A DNA stretch of 64,000 bases from Bacteroidota bacterium. Its GTDB lineage: Bacteria; Bacteroidota; Bacteroidia; Cytophagales; Cyclobacteriaceae. The number at the start of each line of letters is the position of its first letter. The stretch's first letter is position 1. Both the position numbers and the translations under genes were made by a program. The notes below the pieces were generated by a model. It made no database searches and was not told the DNA's origin. It was given only the letters and a program-made list of their open reading frames with translations. Where the stretch lies: NCBI GenBank assembly GCA_022571715.1, contig JACZXH010000002.1:17339-81338 (forward strand), read 5' to 3'. Positions 52,942 to 60,342 of the stretch are shown piece after piece.

Positions 52942-55391
52942 AGAAAAATATTAGTATTAATATAAGTGGCATCATTTTTCATATCGAAGAAGATGGGTAT
53001 GAAAAATTGAAAAACTATCTGGATTCAATATCCGGCTACTTTTCTTCATTTGATGATAGTGGCGAAATAGTTGCAGATATCGAGAGCCGGATTGCCGAAA
53101 TATTTCTCTCCAAACTGAGTGAAGGCAAACAGGTCATTAACATCGAGGATGTTGATTCGCTGGTAGCAACAATGGGTAGTATCCGTGATTTTCAGGCGGT
53201 AGAAGAAGAGCCGGTTGCTTCTCCGGAAACCGAAACAAGATCAGGTGATGAGAAAAAAAGAAGAGAAGAAAAAACAGGGGAAACATATACTACGACATCC
53301 AAAAAGCTTCTCAGAGACGACAATAGAAAACTTATAGGAGGTGTATGTGCCGGTATAGCACATTATTTTGCAGTTGATCCATTATGGATACGACTGTTGT
53401 TTATTTTGCTTGGATCAGACATATTTTTCAGTCATTCGCTGGGCATTTTGGTGATAATCGCCTACATCGTATTATGGATCATTCTTCCGGCATCTACCTC
53501 TCTGGAAGAAGACCATAAAATGAAAAAAATGTATCGTGACCCGGATGACAGGGTGCTTGGAGGGGTGGCAAGTGGATTGGCAGCATACTTTGGTACGGAT
53601 GTAACTTTGATAAGGGTATTGTTTGTTATTTCCATTTTCATTGGTTTTGGTACTGGCTTTCTTGTTTATGTGATTCTGTGGATTATTCTTCCTGAGGCCA
53701 CAGGCGTAACCGATAAAGTACAAATGAAAGGCGAACCTGTGACACTTAAAAATATAGAGTCAAATATCAAGAAAAGGTTGAAAGTAGATGATGAAGAAGG
53801 GGAAGAAAGCACATTGGTTAAAATCCTGCTGTTCCCTTTCAGGCTGATTGCGGTTGTTATAACCGGCCTTGCCCGTGCCCTGGGGCCCATTTTGCTCTTT
53901 CTTATGCAAGCAGCACGAATACTAGTGGGACTCCTTCTGGTGATCGTGGGTATTTCCTGCATGTTTGTATTTCTCGTTACAATCGGCGTATTACTTGGCA
54001 TATTTACTTCCGGCGGAGGAATTGTCGGAATTTATGATTTCCCAATTGAGCTATTTAGTGAAACAGTCCCGATTTGGGGCGTGGTTGCCGCTTTTATTGC
54101 AGGTATAATTCCTGTTCTTGTTATTACGTTACTGGGTTTATCGTTGATTGCAAAAACCAATATAATAAATGTGGCATTGGGATGGATATTGTTTGGATTG
54201 TGGATGCTTAGCCTTATAGGTCTCAGTTTTGCCATTCCGAAGGTGGTTTACAGTTTCAGATCGGAAGCCAATTATGAAGAAATTGATATATATAACATAG
54301 TTGCAGAATCGATTCACCTGGAAGTCAATGAAACAGGCCGAGACGAGTTTGATCTTACCGAACTTAGTATTAAAGGGTATGAAGGCGCTGAACTTAAACT
54401 TGTCAAGAGGTTTTCATCATTTGGAAGTTCAAGAAAAGAGGCGCTTGAAAATGCACATGCAGTTGGCTACAACGTTGAGATAGAAGACTCTATTATCACT
54501 TTCGATACCAATATCAATTTTGAATCCGGAGTCAAATTCAGATTCCAGGAACTTGATATGACATTGTATATCCCTTATGGTCAGCGGTTTACCATGAGTG
54601 ATGATATGAGGGATTTGTTGAAGTATTATTCCATCACGAGACATGGCTACAAATTTTACCAGATGGAAAACAATACCTGGATATTTAACCCCTCCGGATT
54701 GGAGTGTCTTACGTGTTATGACGAAATTATTAAAGGTAAAGAACGATCAGAAAGTTACCGGAAGAGTTATGAGGAATGGTTCCGTGTACGTGGGTATTAC
54801 GAGGAGTTTGATTTCAGAGATTATGATGAAGTGGTTGTAAATGGAGCCTTTGAGGTCCATTTCATTCAAAGTGAGGACTACCGTCTGGTAGTGAATGGCA
54901 AAAAAAATGATATCAGTACGATAATCCTGAAGGTGGACGACCATCAGCTTTCAATCACTCATGACCGTGATTTATTCAATTACAAAAGATATCAAAACCG
55001 GATCAAAATTATCATCGGCTTGCCGGCGCTCAAATCATTGGAACTGAGTGGTGCGATAAAGGCCTATGCAAAAGGCTTCGAAGAGGAGCACGTAAAAATC
55101 GAACTGAACGGCGCCTCGGAAGCCGATATTGACATGGATGTTTATGAAATTGATATTGATCTTTCGGGTGCCTCCAGACTTACAATTACAGGCAGCGGCC
55201 ATGAAATGACGGCAAGTCTTTCGGCTGCTTCCCAGCTGGACGCCTATGACTTTCGTGTAGATGACGCCCGTATTGATGCCAGTGTGGCGTCAAGCGCTAA
55301 AGTGTATGTAACCAAAAACCTTGATATTCATGCTTCAATCATCAGCGATGTCAAGTACAGGGGAGGCGCTAAGGTGAGGACGAACAGGTAG
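52938..55391 (+). CDS. Double-PspC membrane protein with C-terminal GIN/DUF2807 domain
   Basis: An 817-residue inner-membrane protein. Residues 1-90 are a cytosolic segment that matches the N-terminus of many PspC-fusion proteins (ISINISGIIFHIEEDGYEKL). Two PspC domains follow (about 122-187, LLRDDNRKLIGGVCAGIAHYF; about 198-254, RDPDDRVLGGVASGLAAYFG). Five or so membrane helices cover about 275-430, then a soluble region. A beta-solenoid-like GIN domain (about 620-810) shows repeated LSGAI, LNGASEADIDMD and DLSGASRLTITG. PspC domains sense or counter membrane stress in Proteobacteria. It is coupled to padR. Its last 41 coding bases before the tail are duplicated downstream. Confidence 0.9.
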   Translation: MKKNISINISGIIFHIEEDGYEKLKNYLDSISGYFSSFDDSGEIVADIESRIAEIFLSKLSEGKQVINIEDVDSLVATMGSIRDFQAVEEEPVASPETETRSGDEKKRREEKTGETYTTTSKKLLRDDNRKLIGGVCAGIAHYFAVDPLWIRLLFILLGSDIFFSHSLGILVIIAYIVLWIILPASTSLEEDHKMKKMYRDPDDRVLGGVASGLAAYFGTDVTLIRVLFVISIFIGFGTGFLVYVILWIILPEATGVTDKVQMKGEPVTLKNIESNIKKRLKVDDEEGEESTLVKILLFPFRLIAVVITGLARALGPILLFLMQAARILVGLLLVIVGISCMFVFLVTIGVLLGIFTSGGGIVGIYDFPIELFSETVPIWGVVAAFIAGIIPVLVITLLGLSLIAKTNIINVALGWILFGLWMLSLIGLSFAIPKVVYSFRSEANYEEIDIYNIVAESIHLEVNETGRDEFDLTELSIKGYEGAELKLVKRFSSFGSSRKEALENAHAVGYNVEIEDSIITFDTNINFESGVKFRFQELDMTLYIPYGQRFTMSDDMRDLLKYYSITRHGYKFYQMENNTWIFNPSGLECLTCYDEIIKGKERSESYRKSYEEWFRVRGYYEEFDFRDYDEVVVNGAFEVHFIQSEDYRLVVNGKKNDISTIILKVDDHQLSITHDRDLFNYKRYQNRIKIIIGLPALKSLELSGAIKAYAKGFEEEHVKIELNGASEADIDMDVYEIDIDLSGASRLTITGSGHEMTASLSAASQLDAYDFRVDDARIDASVASSAKVYVTKNLDIHASIISDVKYRGGAKVRTNR
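55318..55358 (+). repeat. 41-bp direct repeat, copy 1 (inside the PspC gene 3' end)
   Basis: The segment starting ACCTTGATATTCATGC and ending GATGTCAAGTAC encodes part of the C-terminus of the PspC protein. It recurs at 55784-55824 with one difference out of 41 bases. Confidence 0.85.
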
Positions 55392-55471
55392 AAATAGCAG
55401 GAATTATATATCCTTAAACCAGCTTATTGACTAGTTAAAAAATCTGGTTACAGCCTTTTATGTTCTAGCTT

Positions 55472-55738
55472 TTGTCAAAATTACACAATGTGGGTTCGAT
55501 GTTATCGGATAGATTCAGCCAAGATAGCGATATTGATTTTTTAGTCCTCTTTTCTGGCGTAGAGCCATTAGAATATTTCGATAATTATATGGATTTCAAG
55601 GAGGAGTTAGAAGGATTATTTTCAAGAAATGTTGACTTGGTTGAGATTCAGACAATAAAAAACCCTATTCTTAAACGTTCAATTGACCGTAATAAAAAAA
55701 TACTATATGGACGAAAGGATTCTAAAATGGCTGTATAA
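55472..55738 (+). pseudogene. MntA-like nucleotidyltransferase antitoxin gene, N-terminally truncated
   Basis: An 88-codon frame reads KLHNVGSMLSDRFSQDSDID then FLVLF, YFDNYMDFKEELEGLFSRNV and DLVEIQTIKNPILKRSI. This is the minimal nucleotidyltransferase (MNT) fold with GSM..DRF...SDIDFLV as the catalytic site. Normal MNT antitoxins have about 15-25 more residues before KLH. Here only a TTG is available at 55472, six bases after an in-frame TAG, so the front is lost or the gene starts abnormally. It is paired with a hepT fragment, overlapping by 32 bases. MNT proteins of this kind neutralise HEPN RNase toxins by adenylylation. Confidence 0.65.
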
Positions 55739-55790
55739 CATCAGAGTTGCAATTATTGAGATTGAGAGCTATTTTGATGGTTTACCTTGA
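55707..55790 (+). pseudogene. HepT-like HEPN toxin gene, only the first 27 residues
   Basis: From the ATG at 55707 the frame reads MDERILKWLYNIRVAIIEIE then SYFDGLP and stops at a TGA. This is the standard start of HEPN (DUF86/HepT) toxins that pair with MNT antitoxins. The frame is cut exactly where the second copy of the 41-bp repeat begins (55784). The catalytic R-x4-6-H motif of the RNase is missing, so no toxin can be made. Confidence 0.7.
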
Positions 55791-55824
55791 TATTCATGCT
55801 TCTATCATCAGCGATGTCAAGTAC
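55784..55824 (+). repeat. 41-bp direct repeat, copy 2
   Basis: 40 of 41 bases match 55318-55358 in the PspC gene. Together the two copies bracket the 425-base block that holds the MNT/HEPN remnants. Confidence 0.85.
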
Positions 55825-55965
55825 TAGTATTCAAAATTTTGATCATTCTGTGTCAACAAAATATAACTTTCGTCAGTGATATATTTACCTGATTCCAAAT
55901 CAATTTAAATCTTCTGCAGAATGAAATTTTGGAGTAAACTTTATGCATGATTTAACTTTTAAAAC

Positions 55966-56946
55966 TTAATATTCACATCCTTCTGAACTTTTTATTGTAT
56001 AAATATTGTCTTTCAATTCCTGCTGCCCAATTTTGATAACACTATGGTCAGTAAAAACCTTAGTTTTTAGATAAAAGTTGTCTTCATAGGTACTTTGGCT
56101 CCAATAATATCTACCATCCTTTTTTTTGTATTTAGAATTGACTTTAACATAACTCACGAAATTTGGATCTGTATTCGTGAATTATGGATTACCAATCAAA
56201 TAACTCTCAATCTTAACTATTGAATACTCATATTTGTTTATGAATATTTTACCTATATAAGAATCTATCCCAATCCATGGTACAATTCCATATTTAATTT
56301 TATTGGCGCGAAATCTTATAATTATGTTTTTCTTGTCTTCCATTTCCAAATCAAAATCGTAGTGTTTAAAATTTTTGGGATTTAAAAAGTTAATATCGCG
56401 TGATTTTAAGAAGTCTCGATTAGATAATCATAAAATATTATAGTTATATTTCATTTTGACTTTTAGTGGGTTCCATTCATGAGTTGTGCTATCATATTCA
56501 TAATTGCACCATTTTTGAAGTCGAAAAGAGTTTTTCCCCCGAGATTTTTTTCGATATCCAGAATCAAAATAAGTAATTGCTTCTCCCTCTACTCTGATAT
56601 GTTTTAGTGTGGAAAAATCAACATATTCCTTATTAATATTTATCAGCAATTCATATGGATCGAGAAGATAGTTTTGCTCAATATTATTTAATACTTTTTC
56701 GAGAACACTAATTGCATAATTAAACTGATTCTTATCAGATTTAACAACTAGTTCAGGTAATAAAATCGCTTTAATTGAAAGTGGAATAAGAATTGGTTTT
56801 GAACTAAGAATAGACTTTATAGGAACCTTTTTTAACGCATAACCCAAACAGCTAAATATGAGAGTGTCATCTAAAAATGTATCTGGGAATGTAAATTGGA
56901 AGGAACCGTTTTCTGACGGGGTGTGGTTATTCATTATCGGAATCAT
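55966..56946 (-). pseudogene. Carboxypeptidase-regulatory-like-domain protein gene with two in-frame stops
   Basis: One frame runs through 56946-55966, broken by a TGA at 56428-56430 and a TAA at 56182-56184. The first part has FTFPDTFLDDTLIFSCLGYALKKVPI, the second half of a carboxypeptidase-regulatory-like domain that normally opens outer-membrane proteins. LLPELVVKSDKNQFNYAISV and many Tyr/Asn-rich strands follow, including after the stops (for example FYLKTKVFTDHSVIKI). The start of the domain and any signal peptide are missing. It is very AT-rich. Confidence 0.65.
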
Positions 56947-57151
56947 GGATATCCTTAAACCGGATTGGCTGGCTCACCTGTAGCCTATTTAATTTCTTCA
57001 AGGCCTGCTCATTTTTACTAATGACTAATTCAATCTCCTCCTTCATTTCATTGTTGGAGCGTTTTGCTAATCGTTCATTAAGTTCTTTTGTATGCTGTGT
57101 GAATCTTTCATTTAAAGAAACTTTGTGATCTTAACAAAATCACATTCTGAT
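56927..57151 (-). pseudogene. Start-less reading frame, probably a C-terminal gene fragment
   Basis: 74 sense codons from 57151 to a TAA at 56927, reading FSLNERFTQHTKELNERLAK followed by RSNNEMKEEIELVISKNEQA and LKKLNRLQVSQPIRFKDI. The high charge and helical pattern look like real protein, and the frame is preceded by a stop with no usable start codon, so it is read as the tail of a lost gene. I do not recognise the family. It overlaps the 5' end of the regulatory-domain pseudogene in another frame. Confidence 0.4.
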
Positions 57152-57222
57152 TATCAGTAACTTGTTAAATATCGATCAGAATGTTTAAAAAAAACAAAAT
57201 AGCGTAGTAAACGTATTAATAA

Positions 57223-57258
57223 TGTACTTATATTTGTACTTATATTTGTACTTATAAA
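57223..57258 (+). promoter_or_regulatory. Three 12-bp tandem repeats carrying two -7 boxes, yefM-yoeB operator/promoter
   Basis: TGTACTTATATT occurs at 57223-57234 and 57235-57246, and TGTACTTATAAA at 57247-57258. The repeat phasing creates two exact TAnnTTTG boxes (TATATTTG at 57229-57236 and 57241-57248), the nearer one 25 bases from the yefM start. Antitoxins of this type usually repress their own promoters, so these repeats are the likely operator. Confidence 0.65.
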
Positions 57259-57273
57259 ATAACGTTTAAAATT

Positions 57274-57528
57274 ATGATTGCAGCGAATTATACTGAGTTT
57301 CGGACAAAATTAAAATTTTACCTGGACAGTGTAGAAAACAATAATGAAACATTAATTATAAAGCGTAGAACCGGAAACGGGACTGTAATGATCTCATTAG
57401 ATGAATATAATTCAATAATTGAAACATTACATTTGCTTAGTTCTAAAAAGAATGCGGATAGACTTTATGAATCAATTAAACAAATGAAAGAAGGAAAAGT
57501 GGTTCAAAACAAGTTGATAGAAGATTAA
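57274..57528 (+). CDS. yefM: YefM-like antitoxin (Phd/YefM family)
   Basis: An 84-residue DNA-binding antitoxin. The N-terminal fold shows the usual order: YTEFRTKLKFYLDSVENNNETLIIKRRTGNGTVMISLDEYNSIIETLHLLSS, with the conserved Leu-Asp-Glu-Tyr segment. The C-terminal about 30 residues (KNADRLYESIKQMKEGK) would wrap the toxin. Its stop overlaps the yoeB start (TAATG). The tandem repeats just upstream are the expected site of autorepression. Both genes of the pair look intact, unlike the surrounding debris. Confidence 0.9.
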   Translation: MIAANYTEFRTKLKFYLDSVENNNETLIIKRRTGNGTVMISLDEYNSIIETLHLLSSKKNADRLYESIKQMKEGKVVQNKLIED

Positions 57529-57788
57529 TGAGAATTACTTTTTCGAAAAATGCCTGGGAGGATTATGTTTCATGGCAGAAAGACAATAAAATGATATTGA
57601 AGAAGATTAAGGAATTAATAAAAGATATTCAGAGAACACCATTCATAGGACAAGGTAAACCTGAACCTCTGAAATATGATTTATCCGGCTTTTGGTCGCG
57701 AAGAATTGATAGAGAACATCGTTTAGTTTATAAGTATATCGACAGAGAACTCTTTATTTATTCTTGTAGATTTCATTACGATAAATAA
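57528..57788 (+). CDS. yoeB: YoeB/Txe-family mRNA-interferase toxin
   Basis: An 86-residue ribosome-dependent endoribonuclease of the RelE superfamily. It has the family sequence ITFSKNAWEDYVSWQKDNKMILKKIKELIKDI, then GQGKPEPLKYDLSGFWSRRIDREHRLVYKY and the C-terminal FIYSCRFHYDK. The catalytic set of YoeB (Glu, Arg, His and the C-terminal His-Tyr) is present, so the toxin should be active. Its ATG overlaps the antitoxin stop by one base. Confidence 0.93.
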   Translation: MRITFSKNAWEDYVSWQKDNKMILKKIKELIKDIQRTPFIGQGKPEPLKYDLSGFWSRRIDREHRLVYKYIDRELFIYSCRFHYDK

Positions 57789-57860
57789 TTTCACGAAACC
57801 CAGCAATTACGCATCCTCCTACAGGTAATCACGGGTTACAGCAGCAAACCCTATTTTCTT

Positions 57861-57868
57861 TATCTTTG
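57861..57868 (+). promoter_or_regulatory. -7 promoter box of the sigma-factor cassette
   Basis: TATCTTTG is an exact TAnnTTTG match, about 95 bases before the sigma-factor start. The transcript leader would contain a 17-codon reading frame (57913-57966) whose TGA overlaps the sigma ATG. Confidence 0.45.
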
Positions 57869-57962
57869 TGTTCCCGAAATGTTGCAAATAATATGGATAA
57901 AAAATCAAATCGATGCAACCTGACCACCCGCATACGTATCTACTAATTGAGCTGATCAATAT

Positions 57963-58559
57963 ATGAGGCTGATTATACAGAGGTCAATAAAAGAGGAAAT
58001 CATTATTTCGGGATGTAGAAAGAAGCATTCCCGTGCGCAGAAATTGCTTTTCGAAAAGTATGCAGCAAAAATGTCAGCTGTTTGCAGGAGGTATATCAAA
58101 GACCCGTCGGAGGCTGAAAGTGTAATGATCGGAGGATTTATAAAGGTTTTTGAAAAGATACTTCAATATAAAGGAGACGGCATTTTCGAAGGATGGGTTA
58201 GAAAGATTATGATCAATGAATCCTTGATATACCTGCGAAAGAACAGGTATATGTACCTTGAAGTGGACATAAGCAATGCCGACTATGAACCTGACTACGA
58301 TCTTCTGAATAACCGGCTCGATGCAGAAGACCTGATGGAGATAGTACAAAAGCTACCCGAGGGATACCGTACGGTTTTTAACCTGTATGCTATTGAAGGA
58401 TTCACACATAAGGAAATTGGCGAAAAGTTGGAAATCAATGTCAATACTTCAAAATCGCAGTTGAGCAGGGCGCGTAAGCTTTTGCAAAAATATTTACAGG
58501 AAAGAGAACTATGGGAGAAGAAAAAAATGATAAGCTATGAAAAACTACTTGTTGAATAA
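57963..58559 (+). CDS. ECF-type RNA polymerase sigma factor
   Basis: A 198-residue sigma-70-family factor. Region 2 is ISGCRKKHSRAQKLLFEKYAAKMSAVCRRYIKDPSEAESVM, with GGFIKVFEKILQYKGDGIFEGWVRKIMINESLIYLRK. Region 4 is LPEGYRTVFNLYAIEGFTHKEIGEKLEINVNTSKSQLSRARKLLQK. This is the usual Bacteroidota ECF arrangement. Its end overlaps the next gene by 23 bases, a common link with an anti-sigma gene. It is likely a regulator of the envelope protein encoded third in the cassette; target promoters are unknown. Confidence 0.93.
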   Translation: MRLIIQRSIKEEIIISGCRKKHSRAQKLLFEKYAAKMSAVCRRYIKDPSEAESVMIGGFIKVFEKILQYKGDGIFEGWVRKIMINESLIYLRKNRYMYLEVDISNADYEPDYDLLNNRLDAEDLMEIVQKLPEGYRTVFNLYAIEGFTHKEIGEKLEINVNTSKSQLSRARKLLQKYLQERELWEKKKMISYEKLLVE

Positions 58560-59262
58560 AGAGATCAGGCTCGATAATTTGTTTAATGATAAACTGGCAA
58601 CGCTGGAAATCCACCCGTCGGATGATGCCTGGGATAAAGTGCATGCCAGCTTGCAGGCGAAAGCAAAAAAGAGTCGTATTACGTGGTTTGTTTCTGTTGC
58701 TGCAACCATCGCCATATTGCTCACTGCTGCACTAACCTGGAATGCAAAAATTGCTATTGTTCCGGCAAATGAACAACTACACCTGGAAATAGTTCAGACG
58801 ATGCCAGAATATAACCATACGCACAATATTACACCAAATACCGTTGAGTCGGTGGTAGCCGGAAGCCTAATTGAAGACTTCAATGGACCGGTAACTCACA
58901 TTGAAAACCCTCCTGCCATGCAGTCCAAAACTTATCAGGCCAGTGGCGTAGACTTACCTAATATCGAGGTAAATGATCATATCTTAACTGAAATTCATTA
59001 TAAAAGCAGTTTGCAACTGGAAAGGTATGGACCCTATGTCGAAACCGGATATGTACTGTTGAAACCGAAGTTTATCCGAAAATCTTTATCCGATCTGCCG
59101 GCGTATGACAACACCTCCCTGAAAAAAGTTTTTGTATATATCAGCAAAGTGAAAAACGGCGAAAAAAAACTCATTGAAATGGACCTTGTAAAAGTCAGAA
59201 AAGATCTGTTTGCAATGGCTGGGAATGTAATACTAAAATCAGAAACACAACCATTAAATTAG
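58537..59262 (+). CDS. Single-pass membrane protein, probable anti-sigma factor
   Basis: A 241-residue protein with a cytosolic N-terminus of about 45 residues (LDNLFNDKLATLEIHPSDDAWDKVHASL), one membrane segment (WFVSVAATIAILLTAALTW) and an extracytoplasmic region of about 170 residues. The N-terminal pattern of D/E..F...L...E..PS..AW..V...L is typical of Bacteroidota anti-sigma-like proteins next to ECF genes. No zinc motif (HxxxCxxC) is visible. Its start lies inside the sigma gene (23-base overlap), which ties expression together. The role as an anti-sigma factor is inferred from position and topology. Confidence 0.75.
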   Translation: MKNYLLNKEIRLDNLFNDKLATLEIHPSDDAWDKVHASLQAKAKKSRITWFVSVAATIAILLTAALTWNAKIAIVPANEQLHLEIVQTMPEYNHTHNITPNTVESVVAGSLIEDFNGPVTHIENPPAMQSKTYQASGVDLPNIEVNDHILTEIHYKSSLQLERYGPYVETGYVLLKPKFIRKSLSDLPAYDNTSLKKVFVYISKVKNGEKKLIEMDLVKVRKDLFAMAGNVILKSETQPLN

Positions 59263-59271
59263 ATACTTAAA

Positions 59272-60267
59272 ATGAAAAAGATATATAATCTTTTAACAGG
59301 AATAGCTGCGTTCATACTTTTGGCATGCAGCACTTTATATGCCGGTATGTCTGATAGTGATACCGTTATCCTGAAATTCAGAAACAATGCGAGCATTGTT
59401 ATTATTGCAGATGAGAACGATGATCTCGAGTTAATCACCGCATATGATCTGAATAAGATACTTGAAAATCTTAATGAAAAAATTGAAACAGAAAACGGTA
59501 CGGTCATCCTCGTGGTAAACGATGAATTCAGTGACTATTATCTGAAAGAAACCCATGAAGAAATTCAAAAGAAAAAAAAGGAAAAGACTTCGGAATTTCA
59601 TTATATAAAACGAACAAAAACTTCCTGGAATATCGACGTCGGTATGAATAATTACCTTGAAGAGGATGGCAGTTTTCCGGATGACCAAAATGCACCTTAT
59701 ACCATTCGTCCGTGGGGTTCATGGTACATCGGGTTTTTCACCATTTTCAAAACCAGAGTTGCAGGGCCACTTTTTCTCGAATGGGGTGGTGGTATTGACT
59801 GGTACACTTTCAAATATGAAAATACAAAAATCAGAATGAGTAAAAATGATACAGGTGTGAGTTTTATAGAGGATCCTCGTCCTGCCATTACTCCAATTAA
59901 ATCCAAATTGTCAATCACATACCTGGATGCCAGAATTATACCTGTATTAGACTTCAGCAAAAACCGAGAATGGGGTAGAGACAGGCTTTGGAATGAAGAT
60001 ATTGGAAGTGGTTTCAGGATTGGATTTGGTCCATATGTCGGATATCGTATCGACAGTTGGTCAAAATATACTTTCCGGGAAAACAACAATAAGGAAAAGA
60101 AGGGCGAAAAATCGAATTATTACCTCAATAATTTCAGATATGGCGCTCGATTTCAAGTTGGATTTAAAGGAGTAGATCTTTTTGTGAATTATGATCTCAA
60201 CAAATTGTATTCCGAATCCAAAGATACACCGGGAATAAATGCCTTTACATTCGGATTCACTTTGTAA
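59272..60267 (+). CDS. Exported beta-barrel-like protein of the sigma cassette
   Basis: A 331-residue protein with signal peptide NLLTGIAAFILLACSTLYAG. The next about 100 residues are acidic and helical (LEDLNEKIETENGT-like stretches with a KKKKEKTSEFHY turn). The C-terminal two thirds have alternating aromatic strands (WNIDVGMNNYLEE, WYIGFFTIFKTRVAGPLFLEWGGG, IGFGPYVGYRIDSW, YGARFQVGFKGVDLFVNYDL) and end FTFGFTL, as expected for an outer-membrane barrel. It starts 9 bases after the anti-sigma-like gene. Family not recognised. Confidence 0.75.
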   Translation: MKKIYNLLTGIAAFILLACSTLYAGMSDSDTVILKFRNNASIVIIADENDDLELITAYDLNKILENLNEKIETENGTVILVVNDEFSDYYLKETHEEIQKKKKEKTSEFHYIKRTKTSWNIDVGMNNYLEEDGSFPDDQNAPYTIRPWGSWYIGFFTIFKTRVAGPLFLEWGGGIDWYTFKYENTKIRMSKNDTGVSFIEDPRPAITPIKSKLSITYLDARIIPVLDFSKNREWGRDRLWNEDIGSGFRIGFGPYVGYRIDSWSKYTFRENNNKEKKGEKSNYYLNNFRYGARFQVGFKGVDLFVNYDLNKLYSESKDTPGINAFTFGFTL

Positions 60268-60342
60268 TTCGGCTATCTGTTACCAGTACCTGCATATAAT
60301 ACTTGGTTCTGGGAATTTATGAAAACGTTTGGGGCTAATTTA

